The notes under the pieces: generated by a model
Databases searched by the model: none
Told to the model about the DNA's origin: nothing
What the model saw: only the letters and a program-made list of their open reading frames with translations
From: Dickeya fangzhongdai
Lineage (GTDB): Bacteria; Pseudomonadota; Gammaproteobacteria; Enterobacterales; Enterobacteriaceae
Length of the DNA: 64,000 nucleotides
Assembly (NCBI RefSeq): GCF_002812485.1
Contig: NZ_CP025003.1
Span: 186,001-250,000 of the forward strand
Reading direction: 5' to 3'
Shown: piece by piece, positions 51,757 to 64,000 of the stretch
How positions within the stretch are numbered: position 1 is the stretch's first letter
Layout of the letters: the number at the start of each line of letters is the position of its first letter
Program-made: the position numbers and the translations under genes

Positions 51757-51769
51757 TGCTCTTTAACAA
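51757..51769 (+). promoter_or_regulatory. boxA antitermination site in the rRNA leader
   Basis: TGCTCTTTAACAA is the standard rrn boxA bound by NusB-NusE. A second identical copy lies in the 16S-23S spacer at 53694-53706. Confidence 0.9.
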
Positions 51770-51913
51770 TCAATCAGACAATCTGTGTGGGCACTCGCAG
51801 GACGCTTCACTAAAAAATTATGTGAAAAGTCTTGAAGAGTGACAACAGTTAATTCATACGAACTAACAGTAAATTCTTTGAGCACGTTTTCTTCGGAAAA
51901 CACATCAAACTTT

Positions 51914-53455
<1,542 letters not shown>

Positions 53456-53541
53456 CCGAGTTGAAGCGCCTGCGTGGTGTCCACACAGATTGTCTGATGA
53501 TAAGAAAGAGTCAAAAGCGTCTTGCGAAGCTGACAAGTGAT

Positions 53542-53617
53542 GTCCCCTTCGTCTAGAGGCCCAGGACACCGCCCTTTCACGGCGGTAACAGGGGTTCGAA
53601 TCCCCTAGGGGACGCCA
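53542..53617 (+). tRNA. tRNA-Glu (anticodon TTC)
   Basis: 76 bases with encoded CCA in the 16S-23S spacer. The anticodon stem-loop CCGCC-CTTTCAC-GGCGG gives TTC; acceptor ends GTCCCCT/AGGGGAC pair. A single Glu tRNA spacer is the type found in E. coli rrnB, C, E and G. Confidence 0.97.
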
Positions 53618-53693
53618 ATATGACTGACAGTGGGTGAAAGGCACGGTCGACGTTAACCTAAAACTGATTAGCGATAGTCAGGTTTATGTTATC

Positions 53694-53706
53694 TGCTCTT
53701 TAACAA
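53694..53706 (+). promoter_or_regulatory. boxA in the 16S-23S spacer
   Basis: TGCTCTTTAACAA, the spacer antitermination site before 23S rRNA. Confidence 0.88.
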
Positions 53707-53811
53707 TCCGGAACAAGCTGAAAATTTGAAACGACGGCATATGAGTGTGAATTCGTATGTTGTTCGAGTCTCTCAAAATACTTGCATCCCGAGACACTTT
53801 CGGGTTGTGAG

Positions 53812-56717
<2,906 letters not shown>

Positions 56718-56835
56718 ACAACACCGAAGGTGTTTTGGTGAGAGAGACGAGAAAGAATTTGGCTTGTTCGACGGATGGATTCTGATGGTTGTGCGGCGTG
56801 TGAGCGTGGGCATGACGGTTGGAATGAAAAGAATT

Positions 56836-56955
56836 TGCCTGGCGGCGAGAGCGCGGTGGTCCCACCTGACCCCATGCCGAACTCAGAAGTGAAACGCCGT
56901 AGCGCCGATGGTAGTGTGGGGTCTCCCCATGCGAGAGTAGGGAACTGCCAGGCAT
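56836..56955 (+). rRNA. rrf: 5S ribosomal RNA
   Basis: 120 bases, TGCCTGGCGGC to GCCAGGCAT, ends pair with each other; the middle is identical in feel to E. coli 5S. Only one 5S gene is present. Confidence 0.97.
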
Positions 56956-56964
56956 CACATAAGG

Positions 56965-56992
56965 AACCCCCGGTTATGCCGGGGGTTTTTTG
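56965..56992 (+). terminator. rRNA operon terminator
   Basis: AACCCCCGG (56965-56973) and CCGGGGGTT (56979-56987), loop TTATG, followed by a T run. Confidence 0.93.
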
Positions 56993-57131
56993 CTTTGGGG
57001 GGGCGGTGGCAGAACCGAGTGCCAGGGCGGAGATGACCGGCGGCCCGGTCTCCCGGCGTTACGCGATGCTTCCTCGGTGTACCCTGTCCCTTTTTGTGCC
57101 TGCCGGCAGATAAAACATCCCTCAATAATCC

Positions 57132-57169
57132 CTCAGAATCAGTTAGACTATGCCTAACTGTTTACTGAG
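57132..57169 (+). promoter_or_regulatory. Nested inverted repeat just before murB
   Basis: Inner perfect arms CAGTTAG (57140-57146) and CTAACTG (57154-57160); outer arms CTCAG (57132-57136) and CTGAG (57165-57169). It ends 11 bases before the murB ATG, where no clear ribosome-binding site is seen. It could be an operator or an mRNA hairpin affecting translation. Confidence 0.55.
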
Positions 57170-57180
57170 TATTGGCTACC

Positions 57181-58218
57181 ATGACGAATTCTGTCACATC
57201 TCTAAAATCGTTTAATTCCTTCTCCTTACCGGTATTTGCGACAGAGGTCGCGATTATCGAAAATTCAAGTGAGTTGTTATCTGCATGGCAGCGTGCTAAT
57301 CAGAGCGGGTTACCAATCCTGATATTGGGGGAAGGGAGTAATGTACTCTTTCTGGACGATTTTCACGGCATAGTACTTATTAATCGGCTCAAAGGGATTG
57401 AGATCAAAGAGACTGCATCTGAATGGATGCTCCATGTTGGGGCTGGAGAAAACTGGCATCACCTTGTGGAATATACGCTGGAACGCCAGATTTCCGGTCT
57501 CGAGAATCTGGCCTTGATCCCAGGATGTGTTGGATCCGCGCCTATTCAGAATATCGGCGCTTATGGTGTAGAGCTGAAAAAGGTCTGTGCTTATGTCGAT
57601 ATGCTAAATCTGAGAACGGGCGAGACAGCGCGCCTGAGTGCTGAAGAGTGCCAGTTCGGTTATCGGGATAGCGTTTTCAAGCATGAATACCAGGATGGAT
57701 TTGCCATTATCGCAGTAGGATTTCGTTTATCGAAAGAGTGGAAGCCGGTCCTGGAATATGGCGATCTTACTCGCCTTGACCCTTCGGCAGTGACAGCAAA
57801 ACAAGTCTTTGACGCCGTTTGTCAGATGAGGCGGAGCAAATTACCCGATCCTGCGGTAATGGGTAATGCAGGTAGTTTTTTCAAAAACCCGGTAATTCCT
57901 GCCGCTATAGCTGAACACATTCTGGCGAATTATCCCAATGCCCCTCATTATCCTCAACCGAATGGTGAGGTAAAGCTGGCTGCCGGCTGGTTGATCGATC
58001 AATGCGGTTTAAAAGGGCATCAAATTGGTCAGGCTGCAGTTCATGATAAGCAGGCTCTGGTTCTGGTGAATAAAGGCGAAGCAACCAGTTGTGATCTGGT
58101 TAATCTGGCTCGTTATGTAAGAAACAAAGTTGCAGAGCAATTCGATGTGTGGCTGGAGCCTGAGGTACGGTTTATTTCCGCTCAGGGAGAGGTTAATGCA
58201 GTGGAGGTTTTGGCATGA
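57181..58218 (+). CDS. murB: UDP-N-acetylenolpyruvoylglucosamine reductase
   Basis: A 345-residue FAD enzyme (E. coli 342). FAD-binding [35 protein letters not shown] and the active-site [12 protein letters not shown] (catalytic Ser) are present; type I MurB C-terminal LEPEVRFIS. It makes UDP-MurNAc for peptidoglycan. A TTG at 57172 is in frame, but ATG 57181 (MTNSVTS) fits better. Codon use is more AT-rich than in genes left of the rRNA operon. Overlaps birA by four bases (ATGA). Confidence 0.96.
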   Translation: MTNSVTSLKSFNSFSLPVFATEVAIIENSSELLSAWQRANQSGLPILILGEGSNVLFLDDFHGIVLINRLKGIEIKETASEWMLHVGAGENWHHLVEYTLERQISGLENLALIPGCVGSAPIQNIGAYGVELKKVCAYVDMLNLRTGETARLSAEECQFGYRDSVFKHEYQDGFAIIAVGFRLSKEWKPVLEYGDLTRLDPSAVTAKQVFDAVCQMRRSKLPDPAVMGNAGSFFKNPVIPAAIAEHILANYPNAPHYPQPNGEVKLAAGWLIDQCGLKGHQIGQAAVHDKQALVLVNKGEATSCDLVNLARYVRNKVAEQFDVWLEPEVRFISAQGEVNAVEVLA

Positions 58219-59174
58219 AAGATTATACCGTCCCGTTGAAGCTAATCTCTATTCTGTCCGATGGTGAGTTTTATTCGGGGGAATATCTCGGTGAGCTAAT
58301 GGGGATGAGCCGGGCAGCCATCAACAAACATATTCAGACCATCAGAGAGTGGGGGTTGGATGTCTTTACTGTAACTGGAAAAGGTTATGCACTTTCAGCC
58401 CCAATTCAATTGCTTGATGCAGAGAAGATTCGCTCGCAAATACAAAGCGGCAATATAGCGGTTTTACCCGTGATTGATTCTACCAATCAATATCTGTTGG
58501 ATCGCCTTGATTCGGTATCGTCGGGTGATGCTTGCATTGCCGAATACCAACAGGCTGGGCGGGGGCGTCGTGGTCGAAAATGGTTTTCCCCCTTTGGCAG
58601 TAACCTCTACTTGTCACTGTATTGGCGTCTGGAACAAGGACCTGCCGCAGCGGTTGGCGTGAGTCTGGTGATTGGCATCATTATGGCGGAAGTCTTGCAT
58701 CATCTGGGAGCTGAAGGGGTGCGGGTAAAATGGCCGAATGACTTGTACCTGAACGATAAAAAACTGGCTGGTATTCTCGTTGAATTAAATGGACGGACGG
58801 GGGATGCTGCGCATCTGGTTATCGGCGCAGGTATTAATTTGCGCATGAATTCATCAGGCTCGACTGTGATCGAGCAGGGATGGATCAACCTGCAGGAAGC
58901 AGGGATTGATATTGATCGTAATATGCTGGCTGTGAAGCTCGTTACTGAACTGCGTGCCGCATTGGCTATTTATGAACAACAAGGTTTAGCTCCCTTTATT
59001 TCCCGATGGAACAATCTGGATAATTTTTATAATCGCGCAGTGAAGCTGATTGTCGGTAATCGGGAAATAAAAGGTATTGATAAAGGCATTGATAGCCAGG
59101 GGGCGTTATTGCTGGAGCAGGATGGGGTAATTCAGTCTTATATTGGCGGTGAGATTTCTCTGCGTGGATGGTAA
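58215..59174 (+). CDS. birA: Biotin-protein ligase and biotin operon repressor
   Basis: A 319-residue bifunctional protein (E. coli 321). The N-terminal helix-turn-helix is [20 protein letters not shown]; the ligase core has [20 protein letters not shown] (biotinyl-AMP loop) and [20 protein letters not shown]; a C-terminal SH3-like domain follows. It biotinylates AccB and represses the biotin operon. Translationally coupled to murB and convergent with coaA. Confidence 0.96.
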   Translation: MKDYTVPLKLISILSDGEFYSGEYLGELMGMSRAAINKHIQTIREWGLDVFTVTGKGYALSAPIQLLDAEKIRSQIQSGNIAVLPVIDSTNQYLLDRLDSVSSGDACIAEYQQAGRGRRGRKWFSPFGSNLYLSLYWRLEQGPAAAVGVSLVIGIIMAEVLHHLGAEGVRVKWPNDLYLNDKKLAGILVELNGRTGDAAHLVIGAGINLRMNSSGSTVIEQGWINLQEAGIDIDRNMLAVKLVTELRAALAIYEQQGLAPFISRWNNLDNFYNRAVKLIVGNREIKGIDKGIDSQGALLLEQDGVIQSYIGGEISLRGW

Positions 59175-59199
59175 TAGGGGATTGTCATCCCCTCTATTT

Positions 59200-60150
59200 T
59201 TATTTTCTTAAGCGTACACACTCGACTGCGTGATTTGCGCTTTTGGTCATGATAAGGCTGGCTCGTCCACGCGTCGGCAGTATGTTCTGCTTGAGATTCA
59301 AACCATTAATCTCATTCCATAATTGTGATGCGATATTAACGGCTTCTGTTTCCGCCAATTTTGCATAATTGTGGAAATAGGAGTCGGGATTGGTAAATGC
59401 ACCCTGCCTGAATTTCAGAAATCGATTGATATACCAGCTCTTCAGTAGTTCCTCGGGCGCATCGACATAAATGGAAAAATCCACAAAATCAGATACAAAA
59501 ACACGATGAGGGTCGTGGGGATAATCCATCCCGCTTTGCAGAACATTCAGTCCTTCAAGAATCAGAATATCCGGCTGTTCTATGACTTTATTGCAATCGG
59601 GCACAATATCATAGGTCAGGTGAGAATAGGTGGGGGCCGTTACCCAAGGGACACCGGATTTTATCTCAGAAACGAATTTTACCAGGCTATGCATATCATA
59701 GGACTGGGGGAATCCTTTCTTCTTCATCAGATTTTTTTGCTGTAATACCTTATTGGGATGAAGAAAACCGTCGGTGGTAATCAGTTCAACTTTCCGATGT
59801 TCCGGCCAGCGGCTGAGCAATGCCTGCAGTACACGCGCTGTCGTGCTTTTCCCTACGGCAACACTACCAGCAATACCGATAATATAAGGGATTTTCTGTC
59901 CATCGGTTCCCAGAAACTGCTCAAGCACGGCCTGACGCCGTAAATTGGAACTGATATAAAAATTGAGCAGTCGAGATAATGGCAGATAAATTTCCGCGAC
60001 CTCATCCAAAGACAGATCTTCGTTAATGCCTTTGAGTTTAATGATTTCATCTTCAGTCAGAGTCAATGGCACAGAGTCACGCAAGTTGGCCCATTGCTGG
60101 CGATTGAACTGAAGATAAGGCGTTGCGAAAGATTGCGCGTTATTAGTCAT
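59200..60150 (-). CDS. coaA: Pantothenate kinase, type I
   Basis: A 316-residue kinase, same length as E. coli CoaA. The P-loop is [20 protein letters not shown] (around 92-111); [24 protein letters not shown] and [12 protein letters not shown] bind pantothenate and inhibiting CoA. It commits pantothenate to coenzyme A. The frame is open 56 codons upstream, but [20 protein letters not shown] at 60150 matches the family. A GNAT gene lies upstream in the same direction. Confidence 0.96.
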   Translation of the reverse strand: MTNNAQSFATPYLQFNRQQWANLRDSVPLTLTEDEIIKLKGINEDLSLDEVAEIYLPLSRLLNFYISSNLRRQAVLEQFLGTDGQKIPYIIGIAGSVAVGKSTTARVLQALLSRWPEHRKVELITTDGFLHPNKVLQQKNLMKKKGFPQSYDMHSLVKFVSEIKSGVPWVTAPTYSHLTYDIVPDCNKVIEQPDILILEGLNVLQSGMDYPHDPHRVFVSDFVDFSIYVDAPEELLKSWYINRFLKFRQGAFTNPDSYFHNYAKLAETEAVNIASQLWNEINGLNLKQNILPTRGRASLIMTKSANHAVECVRLRK

Positions 60151-60322
60151 AAATGTATTTCTGCTTGACGCTACCGGTAAGGAAGGGAAACAGCCAGGTT
60201 TCAGTGCATGAAACTGAGACACCGGGAGGCTGGACAGGCAACAGCCGCAGCATCCTTTCCTGATAAAATTATCGTCCAGCGGGCAGGTTACCACCATGAG
60301 GGTCAGGAAAAGAAGCAAAAAT

Positions 60323-60359
60323 CTGTATCAACCCTGATACCTGTGATACAGGCATCAGG
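60323..60359 (-). terminator. Two mutually exclusive hairpins after the GNAT gene
   Basis: Read on the - strand: hairpin A is CCTGATGCCTGT-ATC-ACAGGTATCAGG (60359-60333), two stacked 5-bp stems; hairpin B is CTGTATCA (60351-60344) with TGATACAG (60330-60323), immediately followed by ATTTTTG. Hairpin B has terminator geometry and shares bases with A, so only one can form. Confidence 0.65.
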
Positions 60360-60365
60360 TAGGGA

Positions 60366-60914
60366 TTAGCTGGCGAGGGCGCGCTCTACGCGATTCACGG
60401 CGAACAGGCGCTTGTAGTAAATTGCTGTCGGATAGTAATAACCATCGGGAGAACTGGCATAGTCGGGAAGTTCTCCCAGATAGCGGTAACCCTGAGCACG
60501 ATAAAAGTGCTCGGCAGGCGAACCGGCTTGCGTATCGAGATAGATCAAGCCGCGTCGATGCTGTAATGCCGCCTGCTCCAGCGTGGAGAGTAAACGTTTT
60601 CCAATCCCCTGGCGTCGCATGCTGCTATGAACCAGCAGTTTTTGTATTTCAGCCCGGTTTTGTCCGTTTGATTTTTGGCACAGTTCAAGCTGGATACTGC
60701 CTATCACGCCATTATCATCGCGCGCAATCCATAACAGGCGCTCTCCTTCGGCGACAGAAGGACGCAGGCTGTGGAAATAGCTCTCGGCTTCCTCGTGCGT
60801 TAGCGGTGACTGGTAACCGACAGACGCTCCCTTTGCCACAGCATTTACCAGTAAGCCGGCTAACTCGTAACGATAGACGGGAAGAGTGGCGACATTCAGT
60901 AATACGATCTTCAT
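60366..60914 (-). CDS. GNAT-family N-acetyltransferase
   Basis: A 182-residue acetyltransferase. The acetyl-CoA loop is VHSSMRRQGIGKRLLSTLEQAA (Q/R-x-x-G-x-G/A) around residues 97-118; GLIYLDTQAGSPAEHFYRAQGY is the following conserved block. The substrate is not known. The frame extends 17 codons upstream, but ATG 60914 has AGGAGAG about 7 bases before it. It stands between the tRNA operon (divergent) and coaA (same direction). I do not recognise a named gene. Confidence 0.82.
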   Translation of the reverse strand: MKIVLLNVATLPVYRYELAGLLVNAVAKGASVGYQSPLTHEEAESYFHSLRPSVAEGERLLWIARDDNGVIGSIQLELCQKSNGQNRAEIQKLLVHSSMRRQGIGKRLLSTLEQAALQHRRGLIYLDTQAGSPAEHFYRAQGYRYLGELPDYASSPDGYYYPTAIYYKRLFAVNRVERALAS

Positions 60915-61287
60915 GCTGTCTCTCCTGCTGGGTTGGGCTAAAACGTGTCTCGTCTGATTTTTCATGCAAGGAATGTTCCATTCATCGATGGCGGCTAAAA
61001 GTGGCTAAATGCCGCATCTCATGCTCAGGACTGCCACAAAGGGGGGCATTATCACTTTTTTGGTGCAGATATTCGGTGATGGCGGTGACATATCATTGAT
61101 GCCTGAATGCCTGAGAACCGTACGCGCAGAGCGCTTTTAACATGTTTCCTGATGCTTATTTGCACGAATGATTGACAGTAATGTGAAACAGCATCCGAAT
61201 TTGTGCAAAATCTAAGCGATAGCGCATTTTGAGCAATTTTTTTGTTGCATAGACCGGCCCCTCTGCCTAGAATGCGCAACACTTGAT
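60915..61287. other. Intergenic region between the GNAT gene and the tRNA operon
   Basis: 373 bases. The right part is AT-rich and carries the tRNA operon promoter, with A/T tracts (61170-61245) that could bind Fis, as known for the E. coli thrU operon. The left part holds the leftward promoter region of the GNAT gene; no small gene is supported. Confidence 0.6.
61245..61273 (+). promoter_or_regulatory. Promoter of the thrU-tyrU-glyT-thrT-tuf operon
   Basis: TTGCAT (61245-61250) and TAGAAT (61268-61273), 17 bp apart, followed by GCGCAAC, a GC-rich discriminator typical of stringently controlled stable-RNA promoters. Transcription would start about 8 bases before the first tRNA. Confidence 0.85.
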
Positions 61288-61363
<76 letters not shown>

Positions 61364-61380
61364 TCAAGTACATACAATAA

Positions 61381-61465
<85 letters not shown>

Positions 61466-61528
61466 AATTCAATCCTGGCGACAGGATGCAATCGATGCGG
61501 TACGAAATATCAAAGCCGAATCGAAAAA

Positions 61529-61563
61529 AAAGCAAGGTATCAATGTAAATTGTGCCTTGCTTT
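61529..61563 (+). other. Hairpin in the tRNA-Tyr / tRNA-Gly spacer
   Basis: AAAGCAAGG (61529-61537) and CCTTGCTTT (61555-61563) form a perfect 9-bp stem inside the 137-base spacer, which has no other recognised feature. It may guide processing of the long tRNA precursor. Confidence 0.6.
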
Positions 61564-61602
61564 AATGTTCTACAGAGAAATCAGGTAGCCGAGTTCCAGG
61601 AT

Positions 61603-61677
<75 letters not shown>

Positions 61678-61686
61678 ATTAGATGT

Positions 61687-61762
61687 GCTGATATAGCTCA
61701 GTTGGTAGAGCGCACCCTTGGTAAGGGTGAGGTCGGCAGTTCGAATCTGCCTATCAGCACCA
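61687..61762 (+). tRNA. thrT: tRNA-Thr (anticodon GGT)
   Basis: 76 bases with encoded CCA; acceptor GCTGATA/TATCAGC, anticodon loop CTTGGTA. Nine bases after tRNA-Gly and 106 before tuf. Confidence 0.97.
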
Positions 61763-61832
61763 CTTCTTTATTTTCCTCCTGATTTTCTTTCTGTTAAAAG
61801 CTCAGCAAGTAATTGCTTGGTTGATGTGGTGA

Positions 61833-63053
<1,221 letters not shown>

Positions 63054-63083
63054 TTGCTGATAAAATTTGACGCAACATGCGGT

Positions 63084-63110
63084 AAAAGGGCATCATTTGA
63101 TGCCCTTTTT
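63084..63110 (+). terminator. Intrinsic terminator after tuf
   Basis: AAAAGGGCATC (63084-63094) and GATGCCCTTTT (63099-63109), loop ATTT, followed by T. Confidence 0.92.
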
Positions 63111-63129
63111 CTACGCTGTTGTCGTAGAA

Positions 63130-63174
63130 CCTATCTCATCAGCGATTGTGCAGTATAATCATTGGTGAGATAGG
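63130..63174 (+). promoter_or_regulatory. Inverted repeat around a -10-like box before secE
   Basis: CCTATCTCA (63130-63138) and TGAGATAGG (63166-63174) flank TATAAT (63154-63159). The right arm would start near +1. In RNA the stem can extend by about four more pairs, including G-U. No good -35 is visible. This is the expected place of the secE-nusG promoter. Confidence 0.55.
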
Positions 63175-63287
63175 CTCTGTGTAAGCGGTGTGAGTCCCGG
63201 ATTGCTTGATTTTAGAATACTTTCCGGTCTGGTTTGCCCTTACGGCAGGGCAAAATTATTTGTCTGAATCTAGTGACAGGTTGGTTT

Positions 63288-63671
63288 ATGAGTGCGAATA
63301 CCGAAGCTCAGGAGAGCGGGCGTGGTCTTGAGGCGCTGAAATGGCTGGTCGTTGCAGTATTGCTGATCGCGGCAATTGTAGGTAATTACTACTACCGTGA
63401 ATTCAGCTTGCCGCTGCGTGCATTGGCTGTGGTTATTTTAATTGCTGCTGCGGGCGGCGTGGCATTGCTGACGACGAAAGGCAAAGCAACGGTTTTGTTT
63501 GCGCGTGAAGCCCGGACCGAAGTTCGCAAGGTGATCTGGCCGACCCGGCAGGAAACATTGCACACCACTCTGATCGTTGCTGCTGTAACTGCCGTTATGT
63601 CGCTGATTCTGTGGGGACTGGATGGCATTCTGGTGCGTCTGGTATCGTTTATTACTGGCCTGAGGTTCTAA
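63288..63671 (+). CDS. secE: Preprotein translocase subunit SecE
   Basis: A 127-residue membrane protein, same size as E. coli SecE, with three helices; the essential third helix follows [21 protein letters not shown] (amphipathic region plus helix). It clamps SecY in the translocon. The frame is open upstream, but MSANTEAQ at 63288 matches the family. nusG follows one base after the stop. Confidence 0.96.
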   Translation: MSANTEAQESGRGLEALKWLVVAVLLIAAIVGNYYYREFSLPLRALAVVILIAAAGGVALLTTKGKATVLFAREARTEVRKVIWPTRQETLHTTLIVAAVTAVMSLILWGLDGILVRLVSFITGLRF

Positions 63672-63672
63672 G

Positions 63673-64000
63673 ATGTCTGAAGCTCCAAAGAAACGTTGGT
63701 ACGTCGTTCAGGCGTTTTCTGGCTTTGAAGGTCGCGTAGCACAGTCTCTGCGTGAACATATCAAGCTCCATAACATGGAAGACCACTTTGGTGAGGTGAT
63801 GGTACCGACCGAAGAAGTGGTTGAAATTCGTGGCGGCCAGCGTCGCAAGAGCGAGCGCAAATTCTTCCCGGGCTACGTGCTGGTACAGATGGTGATGGAT
63901 GATGCCAGCTGGCATTTGGTCCGTAGCGTACCGCGCGTCATGGGGTTCATCGGCGGGACGTCCGATCGCCCTGCGCCGATCAGCGATAAAGAAGTGGACG
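63673..64000 (+). CDS. nusG: Transcription termination/antitermination factor NusG, 5' part
   Basis: The first 109 residues of NusG (family length 181), cut by the window edge. It starts [20 protein letters not shown]; the NGN domain ([48 protein letters not shown]) is nearly the same as E. coli. NusG couples RNA polymerase to Rho and ribosomes. Same operon as secE; the L11 ribosomal protein gene is expected next. Confidence 0.97.
   Translation, partial: MSEAPKKRWYVVQAFSGFEGRVAQSLREHIKLHNMEDHFGEVMVPTEEVVEIRGGQRRKSERKFFPGYVLVQMVMDDASWHLVRSVPRVMGFIGGTSDRPAPISDKEVD

Larger units (their letters stand above)
51541..51913 (+). other. rRNA operon promoter and leader region
   Basis: 373 bases between hemG and 16S. 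An A/T-rich UP-element-like tract (51581-51600) precedes P1; P2, boxA and the leader pairing region before 16S follow. Details are in separate entries. Confidence 0.85.

Noticed and set aside
60422..61099. A 225-codon frame opposite the GNAT gene
   Set aside because: The GNAT gene on the other strand has a clear domain, start and ribosome site; this frame has none.

Overview
The window is chromosomal DNA of an enterobacterium. Protein similarities, the 16S rRNA and gene order point to the soft-rot family Pectobacteriaceae, most likely Dickeya; the genus is inferred from recall, not from a search. Almost everything is core genome. I see no insertion sequence, prophage, CRISPR array or plasmid gene.

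Layout. 1-7.0 kb: lipopolysaccharide inner-core genes (end of a GT9 glycosyltransferase, O-antigen ligase, then leftward GT4, waaQ, waaC, waaF, hldD). 7.2-9.5 kb: threonine catabolism (kbl-tdh). 9.5-11.7 kb: leftward cell-division/envelope pair (yibQ, envC). 12-15 kb: yibN, secB, gpsA, cysE. 15.3-23.2 kb: pagP, yigM, metR/metE, ysgA, udp and a tyrosine-phosphatase-like gene. 23.3-31 kb: ppc and the divergent arginine genes argE / argCBH. 31-43 kb: rmuC, ubiquinone genes ubiE-ubiJ-ubiB, tatABC, tatD, hemB, rfaH, ubiD, fre. 42.4-44 kb: a small sulfur-sensing module (a BigR/YgaV-type ArsR repressor plus two half-size YeeE/YedE transporters) placed between fre and fadA. 44-51.5 kb: fadBA, pepQ, yigZ, trkH, hemG. 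51.5-57 kb: a complete rRNA operon (16S, tRNA-Glu, 23S, 5S) with P1 and P2 promoters. 57-61 kb: murB, birA, coaA and a GNAT acetyltransferase, visibly less GC-rich than the rest. 61.2-64 kb: four tRNA genes (Thr-Tyr-Gly-Thr), tuf, secE and the start of nusG.

How the genes work together. Several blocks are joined differently from E. coli K-12: cysE is followed by pagP and the yigM-metR-metE block; ppc-argECBH sits between udp and rmuC; hemB sits between tatD and rfaH; and one rRNA operon joins the left neighbour of E. coli rrnA (hemG) to the right neighbours of rrnB (murB, birA, coaA). gpmM and grxC, normally beside yibN, are missing there. Recognisable control sites include a LexA-like box before rmuC, tandem ARG boxes between argE and argC, a FadR palindrome before fadB, a perfect CRP site before udp, tandem MetJ boxes before metE and an AT-rich inverted repeat at the promoter of the sulfur module.

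No wholly new multigene system stands out. The best leads are the sulfur module, the aspartate-type HemB, the two mutually exclusive hairpins between the GNAT gene and coaA, and operator-like inverted repeats before murB and secE.
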